From Euryarchaeota archaeon UBA495 (GTDB lineage Archaea; Thermoplasmatota; Poseidoniia; Poseidoniales; Poseidoniaceae): a DNA stretch of 46,882 nt. Each line of letters opens with the position of its first letter. Positions within the stretch are counted from its first letter, which is position 1. Shown piece by piece: positions 46,229 through 46,882 of the stretch. The position numbers and the translations under genes are program-made. The stretch spans positions 1 through 46,882 of the forward strand of contig DALQ01000005.1 in the NCBI GenBank assembly GCA_002496845.1. Direction: 5' to 3'. The notes beneath the pieces are model-generated. The model was given only the letters and a program-made list of their open reading frames with translations. It did no database searches and was not told where the DNA came from.

Positions 46229-46882
46229 TCAGAGCAAACCTGTGGCGCTCAGGCTCGGGGCGATGACGACCGCCACGATGGACATGAGCTTGATCAGGAT
46301 GTTGAGCGAGGGGCCCGAGGTGTCCTTGAACGGGTCACCAATGGTGTCGCCAATCACGGCAGCGGAGTGGGCATCGTCGCCCTTCGCCGCACCTTCGATG
46401 TGGTCTTGCTCAATGGCCTTCTTCGCGTTGTCCCACGCACCACCGGCGTTGGCCATGAAGAGGGCCATCAGCACACCGGTGACCAGTGCGCCAGCCAGAA
46501 GACCGCCGAGGGCGGAAGCGCCCAACACAAAGCCGACCACGATTGGGGCAACGATGGCGAGAGCACCTGGAGGCATCATTTCGCGCAGCGCCGCCTTGGT
46601 CGAGATGTCAACGCAGGTGGCGGAGTCGGGCTTGACGCCCTCCTTGCCTTCGAGAAGGCCGGGAATCTCACGGAACTGACGGCGGATCTCTTCCACCATG
46701 TCGCCTGCAGCCTTGCCGACGGAATCCATGGTCATGGCCGCGACCACGAAGGGCAACGAACCACCAATCAGGAGGCCGATGACGACCATGGGGTCGTCCA
46801 GCGTCAGGTCGATGCTTTCGCCCGATGCAGCCACGGCGGTCTTGAAGGCCGCGAAGAGGGCGAGGGCGGTGAGTGCAGCGGA
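46229..46882 (-). CDS. hppA: Membrane-bound proton-translocating pyrophosphatase, C-terminal part
   Basis: The frame is open to the right edge, so only the last 217 residues are present; the N-terminal membrane helices and the core PPi-binding DVGADLVGK motif lie outside. Recognised family pieces are ALTALALFAAFKTA, IGGSLPFVVAAMTMDSVGKAAGDMV, ALFMANAGGAWDNAKKAIE, and DAHSAAVIGDTIGDPFKDTSGPSLNILIK with its conserved GDPFKDTSGP. It couples pyrophosphate hydrolysis to proton (or sodium) pumping. The final membrane helix (MSIVAVVIAPSLSATGLL) closes the protein normally. The residues that separate K+-dependent from K+-independent types lie outside the window. Confidence 0.94.
   Translation of the reverse strand, partial: SAALTALALFAAFKTAVAASGESIDLTLDDPMVVIGLLIGGSLPFVVAAMTMDSVGKAAGDMVEEIRRQFREIPGLLEGKEGVKPDSATCVDISTKAALREMMPPGALAIVAPIVVGFVLGASALGGLLAGALVTGVLMALFMANAGGAWDNAKKAIEQDHIEGAAKGDDAHSAAVIGDTIGDPFKDTSGPSLNILIKLMSIVAVVIAPSLSATGLL

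Noticed and set aside
1..46882. CRISPR arrays, insertion sequences, integrase genes, attachment sites
   Set aside because: No regularly spaced direct repeats, transposase or integrase motifs, or tRNA-flanking duplications were seen. The two tRNA genes show no duplicated 3' ends nearby.

Overview
The window reads as a chromosomal segment of a marine, Poseidoniales-like (Marine Group II) euryarchaeon. That placement is inference. Direct support for an archaeon is the small subunit of DNA polymerase D, Pelota, a Nob1-type PIN/zinc-ribbon protein, two tRNAs without encoded CCA, TATA-box promoters about 25 nt ahead of start codons, and an archaeal type IV pilin signature. Mixed with these are genes more usual in bacteria (formate-tetrahydrofolate ligase, NfeD/flotillin pair, MsrA, pirin), as is common in marine planktonic Euryarchaeota. 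Third codon positions are strongly G/C and genes are tightly packed.

Layout. 1-2606 (minus): secreted alpha/beta-hydrolase-fold protein on a cadherin/Ig-like stalk, interrupted by an in-frame TAG and running off the left edge; just upstream of it (2596-3486) a divergent shikimate dehydrogenase. 3573-6366 (plus): two small membrane proteins, an NfeD/YqiJ-like protein and a flotillin. 6454-12132 (plus): formate-THF ligase, Pelota, a hypothetical, a CinA-type amidase and PolD small subunit, with a tRNA-Val on the minus strand. 12133-12792: HAD phosphatase. 12950-30538: two large secreted/anchored surface proteins, one of 4,574 residues, both on the minus strand and each followed by three tandem GC-rich hairpins. 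30648-35935: MacB/Lol-like ABC ATPase and a 1,530-residue FtsX-type permease. 35986-38239: MoaD-like, small membrane protein, TatA, Nob1, DedA/VTT protein, tRNA-Glu. 38308-42225: a roughly 37-helix membrane protein of unknown function. 42317-45233: redox/repair group (pirin, MsrA, NADPH-FMN reductase, glutaredoxin, esterase). 45238-46882: lipoprotein and the C-terminal part of a membrane pyrophosphatase running off the right edge.

The most interesting object is the 4,574-residue surface protein. It has an N-terminal signal peptide, a Tyr/Asn/Ser-rich region, a long parallel beta-helix region, a carbohydrate-binding-like domain, cadherin-like repeats and a transmembrane helix. After a short acidic cytoplasmic loop comes a complete archaeal type IV pilin-like module (hydrophobic AVSPVIATILMV segment plus about 145 residues). 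The predicted topology would place the pilin processing site on the cytoplasmic side, where the prepilin peptidase works, so processing could release a 174-residue pilin from a giant adhesin, or the adhesin could be held by a two-helix hairpin. I do not know of a described system with this arrangement.

Promoters appear to fall into two kinds. Many housekeeping genes have a TATA element centred 24-31 nt from the start codon, implying leaderless mRNAs. The two large surface-protein genes have a TATA element about 50 nt upstream plus a Shine-Dalgarno sequence.
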